A stretch of 64,000 bases of DNA from Enterovirga rhinocerotis (GCF_004363955.1 NZ_SNZR01000016.1:235157-299156); one strand, 5' to 3'; numbered from the stretch's first letter, positions 56,306 through 64,000 are shown. The notes: generated from the letters alone by a model not told the origin. Made by a program: numbers and translations.

Positions 56306-56389
56306 TCACATCGTGTGGAGGAGGAGCCAAGCGATGCCGCCGACCGGAGCGACGATTCCGAGGAGGGTCGGCATGATGAGCTGGGCCAT
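56306..56389 (-). CDS. Possible 27-residue single-helix membrane peptide
   Basis: A short frame encodes MAQLIMPTLLGIVAPVGGIA and a WLLLHTM tail, one continuous hydrophobic helix. GGGAGA lies six bases upstream of the ATG at 56389. It sits 57 bases before the kinase ATG on the same strand. No family is recognised, and at this length it could be chance. Confidence 0.4.
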   Translation of the reverse strand: MAQLIMPTLLGIVAPVGGIAWLLLHTM

Positions 56390-56701
56390 GATCGTCTCCC
56401 GCCGAGCCGGAGCGGCTCTCGTGAAGGGAGACGGGATCGCGGCGACGATCCGGACAGGGTTTTGCTCGGGTGTCGCGCTGTTTCCCAACCCTCCCCTGGA
56501 GGGGGAGGGTCGCCGGCGGAGCCGGCGGGGTGGGGTGAACCCACCCTCGCTCATCATCAACGTTCTCGAGGGGCGGAGACGCCGTATCACCCCACCCCGG
56601 ACCTTCGGTCCGACCCTCCCCCTCCAGGGGAGGGTGGCTGCCCCGACGCAGCCGTCATGTCGGATGCCGTATTTCGTACGGGAGAAATCGAGGCCGGGAC
56701 C
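56390..56701. other. Intergenic region between the kinase unit and ccmG
   Basis: This 312-base gap holds a family A element at 56489-56635 (listed separately). The remaining ~100 bases on the kinase side probably contain the promoter of the kinase unit, but no clear -35/-10 is visible. No convincing additional gene is present. Confidence 0.6.
56489..56635. repeat. Composite palindromic element, family A, copy 4 (reverse orientation)
   Basis: The arms are in the opposite order to copies 1-3. The GCCGGC-type hairpin half is on the left and the GGACC-TTC-GGTCC half is on the right. Reverse-complemented, the spacer shares a gatgatgag motif with the other copies. Confidence 0.85.
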
Positions 56702-57325
56702 TCAGCGCGCCGCGGCCTGCTTCACCTTCGCGAGGAAGTCCGGAAGGCTCTCCTCGGTCAGCGGCCCGACATGCTTGTGGCGGATCGTGCCGTCCGCCGC
56801 GACGATGAAGGTCTCCGGGACTCCGTAGACGCCCCATTCGATCGCGGTCCGCCCGTTGGCATCCGTGCCGACCGCCGCGAACGGATTGCCGAGCGTCTGG
56901 AGGAAGCGCAGGGCGGCGTCCGGCTTGTCCTTGTAGTTGAAGCCGATCAGCCGCGTGCCGGGCTGCGCCGCGAGCCGGTCGAGCAGGGGATGTTCAAGCC
57001 GGCAGGGGGCGCACCAGGACGCCCAGACATTGACGATCGTCACCTCCCCCTTGGGACGGCCGGTGAGATCGCGCTGGGCGACGCCCGGGATCGGGCCGCC
57101 GCCGGGGGCGGCAAGGCCTGCCAGGGGCGGCAGGTCGAAGGCGGGGACGGGCCTGCCGATCAGCGCCGAGGGCAGGCGCGAGGGGTCGCCCGCGCCCAGC
57201 CGGAAGGCGAAGAGGATGGCCAGCCCCGCGAAGACGACGATGGGCAGGATGAGAAGAAGGCTCGGCCGCTGCCGCGGGGCCGCGTCCTCGGACGAGCGCT
57301 TGGCGGCGTCGGGGCTGGGCGTCAC
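56702..57325 (-). CDS. ccmG: Cytochrome c biogenesis thiol-disulfide protein CcmG (DsbE)
   Basis: This 207-residue membrane-anchored thioredoxin-fold protein reduces apocytochrome c thiols in the periplasm. One N-terminal helix (about residues 23-44) is followed by the domain with WASWCAPCRLEHP and the cis-proline loop GVYGVPETF. Its ATG overlaps the ccmD stop by four bases. It ends the ccm cluster here. ccmE, F, H and I are not in the window. Confidence 0.96.
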   Translation of the reverse strand: MTPSPDAAKRSSEDAAPRQRPSLLLILPIVVFAGLAILFAFRLGAGDPSRLPSALIGRPVPAFDLPPLAGLAAPGGGPIPGVAQRDLTGRPKGEVTIVNVWASWCAPCRLEHPLLDRLAAQPGTRLIGFNYKDKPDAALRFLQTLGNPFAAVGTDANGRTAIEWGVYGVPETFIVAADGTIRHKHVGPLTEESLPDFLAKVKQAAAR

Positions 57326-57471
57326 GATCCGTGCCTCGCCGCGTCCCCTTCGAGCCGCTGCAGCGCGCGCCGCTGGGCCCGGTAGTCGAGCAGGTGATGC
57401 GCGATGAGCGCCCCGATGGCGAGGGCCGCCGCGCCATAGGCGGACCAGATGTAGAAGGCGTAGTCGCTCAT
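57322..57471 (-). CDS. ccmD: Heme exporter protein CcmD
   Basis: This 49-residue small membrane protein (SDYAFYIWSAYGAAALAIG, then LLDYRAQRRALQRLE) is typical of CcmD, which releases holo-CcmE from the CcmABC complex. It overlaps ccmC by one base (TGATG) and ccmG by four, so the three are coupled. Confidence 0.92.
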   Translation of the reverse strand: MSDYAFYIWSAYGAAALAIGALIAHHLLDYRAQRRALQRLEGDAARHGS

Positions 57472-58247
57472 CAGGCCGACACCTCGCTCCGCGCCGAGGG
57501 CCGGACGGGCTCCGACGGAGCCTCCAGCCGTTCCGCCCGCAGCAATTCGAGCCGCCGCACCCGCCGTCGCAGCACTTCGGTCCGCATGCCGAGCAGATGC
57601 AGGGTCGTCCCGAGCAGCGTCGCGGCGAGCGCCATGACGAGGAGCGGCACGAGGATGCTGGAATGGATGCTCGGGCCGCCGAGCCGCAGCACGGATGCGC
57701 CCTGGTGGAGGGTGAACCACCAATCGACCGAGAACTTGATGATCGGGATGTTCACGACCCCGACCAGGGTCAGGATCGAGACGGCGCGGGCCGCCCGCGC
57801 GGGATCGTCGATGGTCCGCCAGAGAGCGATGACGCCGCAATACATCAGGAACAGCACGAGCATCGAGGTGAGCCGCGCATCCCAGACCCAGTAGGTGCCC
57901 CACATCGGCTTGCCCCAGAGGGAGCCCGTGACGAGGCAGACGAGAGCGAAGGCGGCGCCGATGGGGGCGGCGGCCTTCTGCGAGACATCCGCCATCGGAT
58001 GCCGCCAGACGAGCGAGCCGAGAGCCGCGACCGCCATCACCATGTAGAAGAACAAGGCCAGCCAGGCCGACGGCACGTGCACGAACATGATCCGCACCGT
58101 CTCGCCCTGCTGGTAGTCCGGCGGCGCGACGACGAGGGCGAGATAGAGCCCGATCGCGAGGGTCGCCGCCGTCACGAGGGCGAGCGGCACCATCGCCGGG
58201 CCCGACCAGCGCATGAAGCTGCCGGGATTCGCAAGCCGGTTCAGCAT
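57471..58247 (-). CDS. ccmC: Heme exporter/heme-handling protein CcmC
   Basis: This 258-residue membrane protein presents heme to CcmE. The tryptophan-rich loop WGTYWVWDARLTSMLVLF (WWD domain) is present, with about six helices and heme-ligand histidines in MFVHVPSAW and PSIHSS. I start at the ATG at 58247 (MLNRLANPGSF). The extra 33 codons upstream read through repeat DNA. Upstream of it lies a 370-base gap with a repeat element. Confidence 0.96.
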   Translation of the reverse strand: MLNRLANPGSFMRWSGPAMVPLALVTAATLAIGLYLALVVAPPDYQQGETVRIMFVHVPSAWLALFFYMVMAVAALGSLVWRHPMADVSQKAAAPIGAAFALVCLVTGSLWGKPMWGTYWVWDARLTSMLVLFLMYCGVIALWRTIDDPARAARAVSILTLVGVVNIPIIKFSVDWWFTLHQGASVLRLGGPSIHSSILVPLLVMALAATLLGTTLHLLGMRTEVLRRRVRRLELLRAERLEAPSEPVRPSARSEVSA

Positions 58248-58617
58248 CGCGCGGCCTCGTGCAGCGCAGGCCGGGTGGGCGCCTCTCCACCCTCCCCTGC
58301 AGGGGGAGGGTCGCCGGCGAAGCCGGCGGGGTGGGGTGACAACCACTTCGCCGTATCGTCGGCCTCTTCGAGGTGGGCGCCGCGCATCACCCCGCCCCGG
58401 ACCTTCGGTCCGACCCTCCCCCTGCAGGGGAGGGTGGGTGTCGGCCTCGACCGCGATGGGCGGATGCCGATGTCGCGCGGGCTGGGAAGGACGGCGGGCG
58501 GGCTCACGGCAGGACGAACGGCCCCAGGGATCGGACGAGAACGGAGCGGCGCGGGCCGCCAGTGCGGAACGGCTCTAAGCTCGCCGCGCGGCGCCCGCAA
58601 TGCGGCGTCGGGACCCG
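58248..58617. other. Gap with repeat element between ccmB and ccmC
   Basis: This 370-base spacer breaks an otherwise overlapping ccm operon. Its left part is the family A element at 58290-58435. The remaining ~180 bases next to ccmB are GC-rich, with no convincing gene or promoter. Confidence 0.65.
58290..58435. repeat. Composite palindromic element, family A, copy 5 (reverse orientation)
   Basis: The same layout as the copy at 56489, with CTGCAG in place of CTGGAG at the centre of both outer palindromes. This compensating change keeps the stems self-complementary. Inner hairpins are GCCGGC-GAA-GCCGGC and GGACC-TTC-GGTCC. It lies just upstream of ccmC. Confidence 0.85.
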
Positions 58618-59274
58618 TCATTCCCGGCTCCGCAGCGCGGCGGCGGCGGCGAGCGTGCCGACGACGCCCGCGATCAGCGTCAGCGCGCCGAGGAAGAGCA
58701 GCGCCTGGGCACGAGCCTCCGCCGCGGGATCGGAGGCGGCGACGCCGAAGATCAGGACCGGGATCGCGAAGGGCAGGACGAGGATCGCGAGGATGAGGCC
58801 GCCGCGCCGGAGGCTCGCCGTGAGCGCCGCCCCGATCGCGCCGAGGAAGCTCAAAGCCGGCGTGCCGACGAGCAGCGAGACGAGGCTCGTCGCCATGGCC
58901 GCCGGCTCGAGCGCGAGAAGAAGCCCGAAGAGCGGCGAGGCGACGGCGAGCGGCAGCCCGGTCGTCAGCCAGTGGGCAGTGGCCTTGGCGAGGACCAGGA
59001 TCTCGAGCGGCGTCCCGGAAAGGCGCAGGAGATCGAGGGAGCCGTCCTCCTCGTCCGCCTGGAACAGCCGGTCGAGCCCGACCAGCGTCGACAGGAGGGC
59101 GGCGATCCAGAGGATGGCCGGGCCGATGCGCGAGAGAAGGTTGAGGTCCGGGCCGAGCGCGAAGGGGATGACCGCAACGATCATCAGGAAGAAGACGAGG
59201 CCGAGCCCGCCCGAGCCGCCGATCCGGGCCGCGAGGACGAGGTCGCGCCGGAGGAGGGCGAGGAAGGCCCTCAC
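58618..59274 (-). CDS. ccmB: Heme exporter permease CcmB
   Basis: This 218-residue protein with about six helices is the membrane partner of the CcmA ATPase in the heme-handling complex. The cytosolic stretch GLDRLFQADEEDGSLDLLRLSGTPLEILVLAK is the family signature. Its ATG overlaps the ccmA stop by four bases. It lies upstream of ccmC but is separated from it by a repeat element. Confidence 0.96.
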   Translation of the reverse strand: MRAFLALLRRDLVLAARIGGSGGLGLVFFLMIVAVIPFALGPDLNLLSRIGPAILWIAALLSTLVGLDRLFQADEEDGSLDLLRLSGTPLEILVLAKATAHWLTTGLPLAVASPLFGLLLALEPAAMATSLVSLLVGTPALSFLGAIGAALTASLRRGGLILAILVLPFAIPVLIFGVAASDPAAEARAQALLFLGALTLIAGVVGTLAAAAALRSRE

Positions 59275-59891
59275 GCGTCCCGCTCCGCTGTCGCGGCCGG
59301 GCCGAGGGCAAGCTCGCGCGCCTCCGGCAGGGCGAGGGGCAGATGGGTCGCCGCGACGACGATGCCGCCATCCGCGCGATGCTCCCGCAGGAGATCGGCC
59401 AGCAGCGCCTGCCCCTGGGAGTCGAGCGCATTGGTCGGCTCGTCGAGCAGCCAGACCGGACGCCGGCTGGCGAGCAGGCGGGCGAGGGTCAGCCGGCGGC
59501 GCTGTCCGGAGGAGAGATAGGCCGTGGGCAGGTCCGCGCCGGCCGCGAGGCCGACCCGCGCGAGGGCCGCGTCCGCCGACAGGCCGCCGCCGAGACAGGC
59601 GGAAGCGAAGAGAAGGTTCTCACGCGCGGTCAGTTGCGCCTTCAGCCCATCCTTTGCCGCCAGCCAGTGCACGCTCTCCGGCAGCGTCGCCTCCCCCGGA
59701 GCCTCGAAGGCGATCGTCCCCGCATCCGGCCGCAGCACACCCGCGAGCAGAGCCAGCAGCGTCGACTTGCCGGCCCCGTTGCGCCCCGTGACGACGAGCG
59801 CGTCTCCGGCCTCGAGCGAGAAGCCGACCCCCCGCAGGACGAGCCGGCCCGCCCGGCGGCAGGCGAGATCGGAGACGGTGAGGCGCGTCAC
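59271..59891 (-). CDS. ccmA: Heme exporter ATP-binding protein CcmA
   Basis: This 206-residue ABC ATPase has Walker A (VTGRNGAGKSTLLALL), signature (LSSGQRRRLTLARLL), Walker B (VWLLDEPTNALD) and ATH switch. I start at the GTG at 59891 (product VTRLTVSDLACRRAG), which overlaps the upstream glycosylase stop by four bases. The longer frame upstream is out of family. Confidence 0.95.
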   Translation of the reverse strand: MTRLTVSDLACRRAGRLVLRGVGFSLEAGDALVVTGRNGAGKSTLLALLAGVLRPDAGTIAFEAPGEATLPESVHWLAAKDGLKAQLTARENLLFASACLGGGLSADAALARVGLAAGADLPTAYLSSGQRRRLTLARLLASRRPVWLLDEPTNALDSQGQALLADLLREHRADGGIVVAATHLPLALPEARELALGPAATAERDA

Positions 59892-60529
59892 GCCGCGAGG
59901 ATCCCGTCGCGCGACTTCACGCGGCGATAATGCGCCCAGAGCAATCCCGCCGCGACGCCGCGCCAGGGCCGCCAGGCCTCCGCCATCGCGAGCAGCGCCT
60001 TCGCGTCGGGCCGCGCCTCGAGGCCGGCGGCGTGTCGGGCTGCCTCCTGCAGGGCGAGGTCGCCCGCCGCGAAGGCATCCGGATGACCGAGGCAGAAGAG
60101 CAGATAGACGTCGGCCGTCCACGGCCCGATGCCGCCGATCGCCGTGAGCCGGGCATGCGCCGCATCGGCATCGATCTCGTGCAGGCGGTCGAGCGGCAGA
60201 TCGCCTGAAAGCACGGCGGCCGCGACGTTGCGCAGGGTCCGCACCTTCGGCCGGGACAGGCCGGCGGCGCGGAAGCGCTCGTCCGGGGCCGCGGCGACGG
60301 TTTCGGGCAGGAGCGGCGCGAGTTCGACGCGGCAGCGCGCCCAGATGGCGGCGGCGCTCGCGGTCGAGACCTGCTGGCCGACGACGATCTGCGCGAGCCC
60401 CTCGAAGCCCGGCTCCCGCTTGCGGAGCGGCGGCGCGCCGAGCTCGGCCGCGAGGCGCCGCATGAGCGGATCCTGCTGCGCCAGCACGCGCGTGCCGTGG
60501 GCCATCGCGTCGGGTGAATCGAGGAGCAT
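59888..60529 (-). CDS. AlkA-type DNA-3-methyladenine glycosylase
   Basis: This 213-residue HhH-GPD enzyme removes alkylated bases. The helix-hairpin-helix GIGPWTADVYLLF and the catalytic aspartate in FAAGDLALQEA are present. VGQQVSTASAAAIWARC is the usual start of the fold. It is shorter than E. coli AlkA because it lacks the N-terminal TBP-like domain. Its stop overlaps ccmA, so it heads the ccmA-ccmB unit. It diverges from gluQ across 136 bases. Confidence 0.93.
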   Translation of the reverse strand: MLLDSPDAMAHGTRVLAQQDPLMRRLAAELGAPPLRKREPGFEGLAQIVVGQQVSTASAAAIWARCRVELAPLLPETVAAAPDERFRAAGLSRPKVRTLRNVAAAVLSGDLPLDRLHEIDADAAHARLTAIGGIGPWTADVYLLFCLGHPDAFAAGDLALQEAARHAAGLEARPDAKALLAMAEAWRPWRGVAAGLLWAHYRRVKSRDGILAA

Positions 60530-60665
60530 CAGGGGGGCGGCATCTCGGATGGCGGCTCTGCGATCAGGGCCGATTGCGCTGGCGCGGCCGGAACGTCAAT
60601 CGTTGCGAGGTCCGATTCGCCTCCGCGGGAGCGTGCATGGGGCCGCCGACAGCGCGTTCTCCGAC

Positions 60666-61613
60666 ATGAGCCAGCCCACCTTCCGCTTCGCGCCGAGCCC
60701 CAACGGCCGCCTCCATCTCGGCCATGCCGCGTCGGCGCTGCTGAACGAGCGTCTGGCGCGCGAGGGGGATGGGCGCCTCCTCCTGCGGATCGAGGATATC
60801 GACCCCGTCCGGTCGCGGCCCGATCTCGCGGAGGCGATCCTGGCCGATCTCGCCTGGCTCGGCCTCGCCTGGGAGGAGCCGGTGCGGCGCCAGTCGGAGC
60901 ACATGGCCGATTACGAGGCCGCGGCCTGTCGGCTGCGCGAGGAGGGCCTCCTCTATCCCTGCTTCTGCAGCCGCTCCGAGATCGGCCGCGCCGCCGAGGC
61001 CCGGGCCGAGCGCGAGGGACGGCCGATCGCGCGCGATCCCGACGGTACGCCGCTCTATCCCGGGACCTGCCGCGGGCTGTCGGCCGAGGCGATCGCGGCG
61101 CGGATGGCCGAGGGGCGTCATCCGGCCTGGCGCCTCGCCATGACGAAGGCCCTGGCCCGTATTAAAGGTGAACCGCTGACCTGGACGCGGTTCGATCCGG
61201 CCGGATCGGCGCTGAGCGGGGCTCCTCAGGATGAGGAGGATGGGAGTGTGCAGCCGGGCTCTCGGCCTGACGTAGCCGGCGCGAGCGAAGTCGCCGCCGA
61301 TCCCGCACGCTGGGGCGACGCCGTGCTGGTCCGGCGCGACACGCCGACGAGCTATCATCTTGCGGTCGTGGTCGACGATGCGATCCAGGGCGTCACTCAT
61401 GTCGTGCGCGGGCGCGACCTCGAGGCCGCGACGGACCTCCACCGGCTCCTGCAGGCGCTGCTCGGCCTGCCGAGCCCGCATTACCACCATCACGCGCTGA
61501 TCCTGGACGAGGCGGGCGAGAAGCTCGCCAAGCGAGCCGGCTCGCCCGCCCTCGCCGATCTGCGCGCGGCGGGGGAGACACCGGCCTCGATCCGAAGACG
61601 TCTCGGCTTCTGA
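60666..61613 (+). CDS. gluQ: Glutamyl-queuosine tRNA(Asp) synthetase
   Basis: This 315-residue GluRS-like enzyme without an anticodon domain attaches glutamate to queuosine in tRNA-Asp. FRFAPSPNGRLHLGHAASAL (HIGH), the cysteine set CFCSR...CRG for zinc, HVVRGRDLEAATDLHR and EKLAKRAGSP (KMSKS equivalent) are present. A segment of about 25 residues near 183-208 contains repeat-derived sequence and makes the protein longer than usual. The ATG at 60666 begins MSQPTFRFAPSPNG, as expected. Confidence 0.94.
   Translation: MSQPTFRFAPSPNGRLHLGHAASALLNERLAREGDGRLLLRIEDIDPVRSRPDLAEAILADLAWLGLAWEEPVRRQSEHMADYEAAACRLREEGLLYPCFCSRSEIGRAAEARAEREGRPIARDPDGTPLYPGTCRGLSAEAIAARMAEGRHPAWRLAMTKALARIKGEPLTWTRFDPAGSALSGAPQDEEDGSVQPGSRPDVAGASEVAADPARWGDAVLVRRDTPTSYHLAVVVDDAIQGVTHVVRGRDLEAATDLHRLLQALLGLPSPHYHHHALILDEAGEKLAKRAGSPALADLRAAGETPASIRRRLGF
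61212..61290. repeat. Decayed family B repeat inside gluQ
   Basis: The stretch gctcctcaggatgaggagga resembles the palindromic end of the family B element at 43410 (cacctcaggatgagg type). It sits in frame within gluQ, encoding SGAPQDEEDGSVQPGSRPD, just before the conserved WGDAVLVRRD motif. Confidence 0.6.
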
Positions 61614-61617
61614 CCGC

Positions 61618-63675
61618 TCAGCGATGCTCGGACGCGGCGAATTGCGGGTTCGCGCGCTTGCTGATGGCCAGGATCTCGTCGCGCTGCCGGTTGAAATCGG
61701 CGAGGGCGCGGCCGTCGAGCTCCCGGCCGCGCGGCACGCGGATCTTCAGCGGATCGACGAAGCGCCCGTTGATCAGCACCTCGTAATGGAGGTGCGGGCC
61801 GGTCGAGAGGCCGGTCGAGCCGACATAGCCGATGACCTGGCCCTGCCGCACCCGGACGCCCTGCGTGATGCCGCGGGCGAAGGCCGATTGGTGATTGTAG
61901 GTCGTCACGTAGCCGTTGGCGTGCTGGATCTCGATCCGGCGCCCGTAGCCCGAGCTCCAATCGGCCTTGATCACCGTGCCGTTGCCGGCCGCGAAGATGG
62001 GCGTGCCGACGCGGGCGGCCCAGTCGACGCCCGTATGGCCCTTGGCATAGCCGAGGATGGGATGGACGCGCACGCCGAAGAGCGAGGTCAGCCTCGCCCC
62101 CGCGATCGGCATCCGGATCAGGAACTTCTTCAGCGAGCGTCCGCCCTCGTCGAAATAATCGACCGAGCCGTCCTCGCCCTGGTAGCGGAACACCTTGTGC
62201 ACGTTGCTGCCGAGGGTGAAGGCGACCGAGAGCAGGTCCTGCCTCTCGCTGCCTTCCTCGTCCGATCCCATCACGATCTCGATCGCATCCCCGGCCTGGA
62301 TGCGGCGCTGGAAATCCACGTCGTAGCCCATGACGCGAACGATCTCGTCCACGATCGCGCGCGGGATCTCGTGTTTCGCGGCGGTCTCGTAGAGGCTCGC
62401 GTAGAGCTGGGCGCCGGTTCCCTCGTCTTCCTCGTCGTCGTCCTCCGCGAGCCCGGACGGCCGCCGCTGCTCGGGCCGGGCCGTTTCCGTCGGCGGCGGC
62501 GTGACGGAGACGAAGGCCCGTCGGTCGTTCATCGCGGCGATCGCCTCGATGCCGCGCTCGCCGTAGAGCACGACGCGGGTCAGCTGGCGCGTCTCGCCGG
62601 CCTTGTCGGGCGGGGCGATCAGGACGCGCATCTGAAGGCCCTCGAGCGCGCGGTCGCGGCCGAGGAGGCTGGCGATGGCGCGGGCCTCGTCCGGTGCGGC
62701 TCCGTTCGCGCGAAGGGCGGCTTCGAGCGTCTCGCCGCGCTTGAAGGCGACGACGCGCTCCTCGAAGCCCGGAGCGGAGGATTGTCCCTTCGGCAGCGTC
62801 GAGACGTTTTCGGGTACGACGCGCACTTCGATCGAGCGGAAGGCCGCGTCGCCGCTCCGCGGCGCGAGGCCCGGCACCAGGGTCGGCGTCGCGCCGGCGC
62901 CGATCCCGCGCGGACCGTAGCTCGGCATCGGAAGGGAGAGCAGGTTGGGGCGGCCTGTTCCAGCCGCGAGCGCGCGCAGCTCCGCCTCGACCTGGGACTG
63001 GACGTCCTGGTCGCTCAGCACCGGGCCCGTGGGATCGAGCAGCAGCGTGGCGAGGTCCGTCTTGATGATGGACACCTCCGCATCGGAGGCTTCCGGGACG
63101 GGCGGCGGCGGCTCTGCGGCCCGATCGCTGCTGTCCTGGGACATGAAGCGCAGCGGATTGAAAGGGGGGACATTGGTCGCGTAGACGCCCGCGGTCGGCG
63201 ACAGGGCGGTTGCGAGCCGCGTGTAGCTCCGCATCTTGATGACTTCCCGATCCGCGACGCGGAGGGTCGCCTGGGACCGGAAGCTCTGCTTTGCCGAAGC
63301 CACCGTCTCGGCCCGGATAAGCTTGTCACCCTTGCGCAGGGCCGCGCGCGAATCTCCGGCCCGCCCCGGGGAGGCGGAGGCGACCTCGGGGGCTTCGACG
63401 AGATCGATCTCGCCGCGCTGGGAGACCACGATCGCCGAGCCGATGAGCAGAAACCCCGCCAGCGCCGTCAGGACGGAGGCGCCGAGCCAGCGGATGCTGA
63501 GCGCATGCCGCGGATTGGCCCGGACCGGCGCGGCGAGGTCGAGCGGAGGCTCGTTGCCGAGGGCTGCCGCGGGGCCGAACCGAGGTGCCGGGCCGCCTCT
63601 GACCGGCCGCTCGCGGCGCGGCCCGTGGGCAGGGGCTGCGGCGCCGCTGCGAAGCTGAAGGGGAGAGACGCTCAA
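61618..63675 (-). CDS. Membrane-anchored M23 (LytM-type) metallopeptidase
   Basis: This protein of about 685 residues has one N-terminal helix (about residues 65-88, ASVLTALAGFLLIGSAIVVS). A long periplasmic region follows, then a C-terminal M23 endopeptidase domain. The zinc motifs are GHTGVDWAA (His, Asp) and GPHLHYEVLING (His-x-His), as in active LytM/MepM enzymes that cut peptidoglycan cross-links. I start at TTG 63675 (MSVSPLQLRSG). The only upstream ATG (63891) would add 72 residues of non-homologous Arg/Pro-rich sequence. The start is uncertain. Confidence 0.88.
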   Translation of the reverse strand: MSVSPLQLRSGAAAPAHGPRRERPVRGGPAPRFGPAAALGNEPPLDLAAPVRANPRHALSIRWLGASVLTALAGFLLIGSAIVVSQRGEIDLVEAPEVASASPGRAGDSRAALRKGDKLIRAETVASAKQSFRSQATLRVADREVIKMRSYTRLATALSPTAGVYATNVPPFNPLRFMSQDSSDRAAEPPPPVPEASDAEVSIIKTDLATLLLDPTGPVLSDQDVQSQVEAELRALAAGTGRPNLLSLPMPSYGPRGIGAGATPTLVPGLAPRSGDAAFRSIEVRVVPENVSTLPKGQSSAPGFEERVVAFKRGETLEAALRANGAAPDEARAIASLLGRDRALEGLQMRVLIAPPDKAGETRQLTRVVLYGERGIEAIAAMNDRRAFVSVTPPPTETARPEQRRPSGLAEDDDEEDEGTGAQLYASLYETAAKHEIPRAIVDEIVRVMGYDVDFQRRIQAGDAIEIVMGSDEEGSERQDLLSVAFTLGSNVHKVFRYQGEDGSVDYFDEGGRSLKKFLIRMPIAGARLTSLFGVRVHPILGYAKGHTGVDWAARVGTPIFAAGNGTVIKADWSSGYGRRIEIQHANGYVTTYNHQSAFARGITQGVRVRQGQVIGYVGSTGLSTGPHLHYEVLINGRFVDPLKIRVPRGRELDGRALADFNRQRDEILAISKRANPQFAASEHR

Positions 63676-64000
63676 GCCTGATATCGTCTGCTGGAACCCG
63701 TGGGGGCGGAATCGTGTTGGGCAGAGGCGACCATGCCCGCGTGCACCCGTCCGGGCAACACGCGTGTGCGGCTGCCATCTCCCGGTTGCCTTCCTGGTGT
63801 GGCCGGACGATGGCGCAGATCGCGCCGGCAACGACCTTTGAGGGGAGCCGCAGGGCGGCTTCCAAGAGGGCGGGGCGCCCGAGCGAGACAAAAAAGTCCG
63901 GTCCCTGTCGCAAAAATTTCACTGGGGGTGTTGACTTGGTTGGGGGCGGGCTCTAGAACCCATCCATCGACGGCGCGCCGGACACGGCTTCGCCGCCAAA
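63676..64000. other. Region between the M23 gene and the right edge
   Basis: This 325-base intergenic stretch must hold the M23 gene promoter. At its right it holds a strong outward-facing promoter (listed separately) preceded by an A-rich patch (aaaaatttc). The last ~40 bases look like an rRNA leader. No coding frame is convincing. Confidence 0.6.
63931..63959 (+). promoter_or_regulatory. Strong rRNA-operon-type promoter at the right edge
   Basis: TTGACT, a 17-base GC-rich spacer (tggttgggggcgggctc) and TAGAAC form a consensus-like promoter. The G-rich spacer and upstream A-tract resemble rrn promoters of Hyphomicrobiales. Transcription would leave the window. A 16S rRNA gene is likely to follow but is not visible. 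Confidence 0.7.

Noticed and set aside
53675..57385. 1236-residue plus-strand frame across the kinase and ccmG
   Set aside because: It runs antisense over two well-supported genes and a repeat element, with no domain features.

Overview
The window is very GC-rich, gene-dense DNA from an alphaproteobacterium, most likely a member of the Hyphomicrobiales (Rhizobiales), perhaps near Methylobacteriaceae, Salinarimonadaceae or Beijerinckiaceae. This rests on gene content: DivL with its tyrosine-for-histidine swap, AddAB instead of RecBCD, homospermidine synthase, AmgK/MurU recycling genes, and an AccD that has lost its zinc ribbon. It is also supported by short palindromic repeats typical of these genomes. 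It reads as chromosome. I see no prophage, conjugative element, insertion sequence transposase, CRISPR array or tRNA gene.

Layout, left to right. 0.1-6 kb: fluoride channel CrcB, a propionyl/acetyl-CoA ligase, a small NepR-like protein overlapping mutM, a membrane protein and an orphan TctC-type binding protein. 6-8.3 kb: cobT-cobS plus a tyrosine-phosphatase-like protein, all overlapping. 8.4-15.5 kb: trpS, an MBL-fold hydrolase, MgtC, a flavin monooxygenase, a PfkB kinase, a Uma2 protein and homospermidine synthase. 15.8-25 kb: a cell-envelope block (Tat-exported phosphoesterase, TRAP binding protein, parvulin, tonB-exbD-exbB, a Crp/Fnr regulator, a highly repetitive OmpA-like protein). 25-28.4 kb: dTDP-rhamnose genes rfbC-rfbB-rfbD, then a BrnT/BrnA toxin-antitoxin pair. 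28.5-33.9 kb: a HisD-family dehydrogenase, a GGDEF protein, a second flavin monooxygenase, a membrane protein and ChaC. 34-38.3 kb: an ssuABC-type transporter divergent from ahcY across a shared palindrome.

38.5-53.1 kb is the housekeeping core. It holds divL, a single open frame joining TsaE, AmgK and MurU, then addB-addA-trxA, with folC and accD convergent to them. 53.3-56.4 kb holds an ECF sigma factor convergent with, and overlapping, a Ser/Thr kinase with TPR-like repeats. 56.7-60.5 kb is a cytochrome c maturation cluster (alkA-ccmA-ccmB, then ccmC-ccmD-ccmG) split by a repeat element. gluQ and an M23 peptidase follow. The last bases carry a strong rRNA-type promoter pointing out of the window.

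Most striking are the TsaE-AmgK-MurU fusion, five copies of a ~146-bp composite palindromic element, in-frame remnants of such repeats inside addB and gluQ, a near-perfect 26-bp palindrome between ssuA and ahcY, and the sigma factor/kinase pair. Several starts are non-ATG (TTG for rfbC, the fusion, addB and the M23 peptidase; GTG for cobS, the phosphatase, trpS, ccmA and the GGDEF protein). I chose them from Shine-Dalgarno position, overlap geometry and family length.
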